From Verrucomicrobiota bacterium (lineage in GTDB: Bacteria > Verrucomicrobiota > Verrucomicrobiia > Chthoniobacterales > JAFAMB01): a DNA stretch of 8,057 bases. Each line of letters opens with the position of its first letter. The stretch's first letter is position 1. Below the pieces are notes generated by a model. It saw nothing but the letters and a program-made list of their open reading frames with translations. It did not search any database and was not told where the DNA came from. The translations under genes and the position numbers were made by a program. Positions 5,926 through 8,057 of this stretch are shown here, one piece after another. Where the stretch lies: assembly GCA_019241095.1 (NCBI GenBank), contig JAFAXJ010000474.1:1-8057 (forward strand), given 5' to 3'.

Positions 5926-6747
5926 ATGTTTAAGCAACGCGACGCGATAATCCGATTACTTCAGGACGACGATCCCGATACGGTCACTCTAACGAAGAAG
6001 CAGCTCGCTACCGGAGGTACTGAAATTATTTCTGATCTGAAAGATCTCTTATCCACCGATGACGAGAAGGTAGCTTTTCACGTTCGCGATATCCTAAGTT
6101 CGATAGAAGGCCGATCTGCTAAGACAGCATTTGAAGATGTTTGCCGCAACATTTCTGCAACCGCTGACTTAGAACGAGGTTGCTGGTATTTAGCTAAAGT
6201 CTTTTTGCCCGGCTTAGAGATCCAAAAATACATGGACATTGTCAACGACTGGGGCCAGGAACTCCAAAGCCGAACAGCCCGCCTTGATTCCGCCCCCGCG
6301 CGTGTTCTGGCCATGGCTCATTTCCTCGGCAGAGATCTCGGTTTGAGAGGCAATGCCGATAACTACTATAACGTAAATAATTCACTTCTTCCTTGTGTCA
6401 TAGACTCTCGATTGGGAATTCCAATTTCCCTATCTGTCCTTTATATGATTGTCGCAAGCAGAGCGAAGATCGTGGTCGATGGAATCAATTTGCCCGGCCA
6501 CTTCGTAGTCCGCCATGGAGATATTCTGTTTGATCCATTTCACGAAGGCAGAGTTCTAAGCTCGCGCGACTGTGCCGAAATCTTATCCCAGCAAAAGCTT
6601 AGCCTGCAACCAAGCCACCTCCAAAGCGCACCGCCAAGACTCGTATTAATGAGGATTCTAGGCAATCTGTTGCACATTTTCGAAGAAGATGATGAATCTT
6701 TGCACCAGACCATAGCAAAATGGATTCATCTCCTCGAGCACCAATGA
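5926..6747 (+). CDS. SirB1-like protein with transglutaminase-like fold
   Basis: The 273-residue product matches the SirB1/transglut_core2 family, whose biochemical role is not established. Residues about 1-60 are helical and HEAT-like (AIIRLLQDDDPDTVTLTKKQ onward). The family core follows: NADNYYNVNNSLL (about 143-155), SRLGIPISLSVLY (161-173), NLPGHFVVRHG (188-198) and LFDPFHEGRVL (201-211). His192 and Asp203 fit the positions of a transglutaminase His and Asp. The segment where a catalytic Cys would lie (GIPISLSVLY) has none, so transglutaminase or protease activity is doubtful; as I recall, E. coli SirB1 lacks it too. ATG 5926 was chosen because the longer frame from 5794 runs entirely inside rsfS. 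It follows rsfS by 11 bases with no clear Shine-Dalgarno site, and its stop overlaps the cinA start. Confidence 0.85.
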   Translation: MFKQRDAIIRLLQDDDPDTVTLTKKQLATGGTEIISDLKDLLSTDDEKVAFHVRDILSSIEGRSAKTAFEDVCRNISATADLERGCWYLAKVFLPGLEIQKYMDIVNDWGQELQSRTARLDSAPARVLAMAHFLGRDLGLRGNADNYYNVNNSLLPCVIDSRLGIPISLSVLYMIVASRAKIVVDGINLPGHFVVRHGDILFDPFHEGRVLSSRDCAEILSQQKLSLQPSHLQSAPPRLVLMRILGNLLHIFEEDDESLHQTIAKWIHLLEHQ

Positions 6748-7976
6748 ACTCCTTAGCGCGAGTAGAAGTAATCAATACCGGGACGGAACTGCTTTTCGGT
6801 AGCGTTGTTAATACACATCTTTCGTATTTGGGTCAGAGCTTGTTTCCGCTCGGGCTTCGGATCCAACGTCAGACAACGGTGCCTGATGGAGCTGTAATTC
6901 GGGATGCCATCCTCGAAGCGGCGCCTCGGTCCGAGTTCATTCTGGTGACAGGCGGTCTCGGTCCTACATCTGACGATATCACACGGGAAATTGTCGCCGA
7001 ATTAACCGGTCGTTCCCTTGAATATGACGAGACCATTTTCGCTCGCATCAAGGAACGTTTTGCCCGTCGGGGGATAAGGCTTACAGATCGTATTTCCCGG
7101 CAGGCATACGTGCCCCAGGGCGCTTCGGTAATGCCGAATGATTTCGGAACAGCCCCTGGGCTTTACGTCCCCGCAAAAGAAAAAGTTCCTCACTTGCTGC
7201 TTTTTCCAGGTCCTCCCAGAGAGCTGCAACCGATGTTGGAAAACTATGGCATCCCGCTTTTGCGTGGTTTGCTTGAGGACAGTGACCTGTATGCGAGAGT
7301 ATTTCGGACAACCGGCCTTGGAGAATCCATGATCGAGGAGATAGTTGGAGAACGGCTGACCTCGATCCCGGAGCTGGAAGTAGGTTACTGCGCTCGATTG
7401 GGCGAAGTAGACGTTCGAATTATCGGCTCTCGTGACGCAGTAGAGGCTGGTGAGACTCTGGTCTGTACCGAATTGGCGCAGTATATCGTGAGCGCTGACG
7501 CAAAAGATATTGAGCAGGTAATTTTAGAAAAACTTAAACAGAAGAGGGCAACTTTGGCCGTAGCCGAGTCCTGTACCGGCGGACTTTTAGCCGATAGAAT
7601 TACCAATGTGCCTGGCGCATCAGCAGTATTTCTGGAAGGTAGTGTGGTTTACTCTAATGAGGCCAAGACGAGAACTTTAGGGGTTCCGACCGATCTCTTG
7701 AGTTCATTCGGTGCAGTCAGTGAAGAAGTTGCGAAAGCGATGGCTGAAGGGGCATTAAACCGTTCAGGAGCCTCTTTCGCCTTATCGACTACCGGCATCG
7801 CTGGACCCGAGGGTGGCACAGCAGAAAAGCCTGTTGGAACAGTGTATTTGGGGTTGGCTCGAACCGGGGGTAAGACCGAAGCAGAAAAGCTCTATTTTCC
7901 TATGGATCGGAGGTCATTCAAATCAATAGCTAGCCAGTACTCACTTAATATGCTGAGACGCGGGATCGATTCTTAG
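6744..7976 (+). CDS. cinA: CinA family protein with C-terminal nicotinamide-nucleotide amidase domain
   Basis: The 410-residue product has both CinA halves. The N-terminal MoCF/COG1058 domain shows EVINTGTELLFG (residues about 8-19), TGGLGPTSDDITREIV (69-84) and LLFPGPPRELQPM (about 152-164). Some homologues of this domain act as ADP-ribose pyrophosphatases. The C-terminal PncC domain, about residues 255-410, has AESCTGG with the catalytic Ser276, YSNEAK with Tyr303 and Lys308, GAVSEEVAKAMAEGAL, and STTGIAGPEGGTAEKPVGTV. PncC converts nicotinamide mononucleotide to nicotinate mononucleotide and ammonia, recycling NMN from processes such as DNA ligation. ATG 6744 overlaps the SirB1-like stop as ATGA, a classic coupled start. 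An in-frame ATG at 6720 has no ribosome-binding site and adds eight residues unlike the family. With NadD at the head of the operon, its product NaMN is the substrate NadD uses. Confidence 0.95.
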   Translation: MNSLARVEVINTGTELLFGSVVNTHLSYLGQSLFPLGLRIQRQTTVPDGAVIRDAILEAAPRSEFILVTGGLGPTSDDITREIVAELTGRSLEYDETIFARIKERFARRGIRLTDRISRQAYVPQGASVMPNDFGTAPGLYVPAKEKVPHLLLFPGPPRELQPMLENYGIPLLRGLLEDSDLYARVFRTTGLGESMIEEIVGERLTSIPELEVGYCARLGEVDVRIIGSRDAVEAGETLVCTELAQYIVSADAKDIEQVILEKLKQKRATLAVAESCTGGLLADRITNVPGASAVFLEGSVVYSNEAKTRTLGVPTDLLSSFGAVSEEVAKAMAEGALNRSGASFALSTTGIAGPEGGTAEKPVGTVYLGLARTGGKTEAEKLYFPMDRRSFKSIASQYSLNMLRRGIDS

Positions 7977-8018
7977 ATCATACGGAAACCCAGCACTCAA
8001 ACGCCCGGCTACGATCTT

Positions 8019-8037
8019 AGCGTTCCTTCGGAACGCT
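8019..8037 (+). terminator. strong hairpin after cinA, possible terminator or repeat element
   Basis: AGCGTTCC (8019-8026) and GGAACGCT (8030-8037) form a perfect 8-bp stem around TTC, 43 bases past the cinA stop. No T run follows (CTGCTGTC), so if it terminates transcription it does so without the usual tail. The alternative is a copy of a dispersed palindromic repeat. Confidence 0.4.
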
Positions 8038-8057
8038 CTGCTGTCTCTCGCCGGCTC

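Noticed and set aside
6720..6743. Upstream cinA start at 6720
   Set aside because: No ribosome-binding site and eight atypical residues; ATGA coupling at 6744 fits better.

Overview
The window holds an ordinary bacterial housekeeping segment: nine protein genes (one running off the left edge), no recognisable rRNA, tRNA, CRISPR array or transposase. The cytoplasmic NagZ-type glucosaminidase points to a Gram-negative cell. The C4 zinc-ribbon coiled-coil protein, the SirB1-like protein and the mix of ATG and GTG starts with few strong Shine-Dalgarno sites would fit Verrucomicrobiota or Acidobacteriota. That placement is an inference from gene content, not something the sequence proves. I found no previously undescribed multi-gene system here; the most interesting signals are small and regulatory.

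Left part (1-4818, all minus strand). Read in the direction of transcription, this runs: nagZ (4818-3718), a 292-bp gap, a C4-type zinc-ribbon coiled-coil protein (3425-2721), a 98-bp gap, an unrecognised 205-residue single-pass membrane protein (2622-2005), a 545-bp gap without genes, a pyridoxamine-phosphate-oxidase-like flavoprotein (1459-893), and holA, the DNA polymerase III delta subunit (905 to beyond position 1). The last two overlap by 13 bases and are probably co-transcribed.

Divergent intergenic region (4819-5000). It separates nagZ from the plus-strand operon. It carries three imperfect copies of a 19-bp element ending in TCCTTTTTC, and a perfect 8-bp inverted repeat close to the nadD start. 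These are the best candidates for control sites in the window.

Right part (5001-7976, plus strand). A tight operon contains nadD (NaMN adenylyltransferase), rsfS (ribosomal silencing factor), a SirB1-like transglutaminase-fold protein and cinA (with the PncC NMN deamidase domain). rsfS begins just after nadD, the SirB1-like gene starts 11 bp after rsfS, and cinA overlaps the SirB1-like gene by 4 bases (ATGA). NadD and CinA/PncC act in sequence: PncC turns NMN into NaMN, which NadD adenylates, so the operon joins NAD recycling to ribosome silencing. The rsfS reading frame keeps family-like sequence upstream of its first usual start codon (GTG 5594). This suggests initiation at a rare ATC codon at 5564, which has a well-placed AAGGA. 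After cinA, 81 bp remain, with one strong hairpin.
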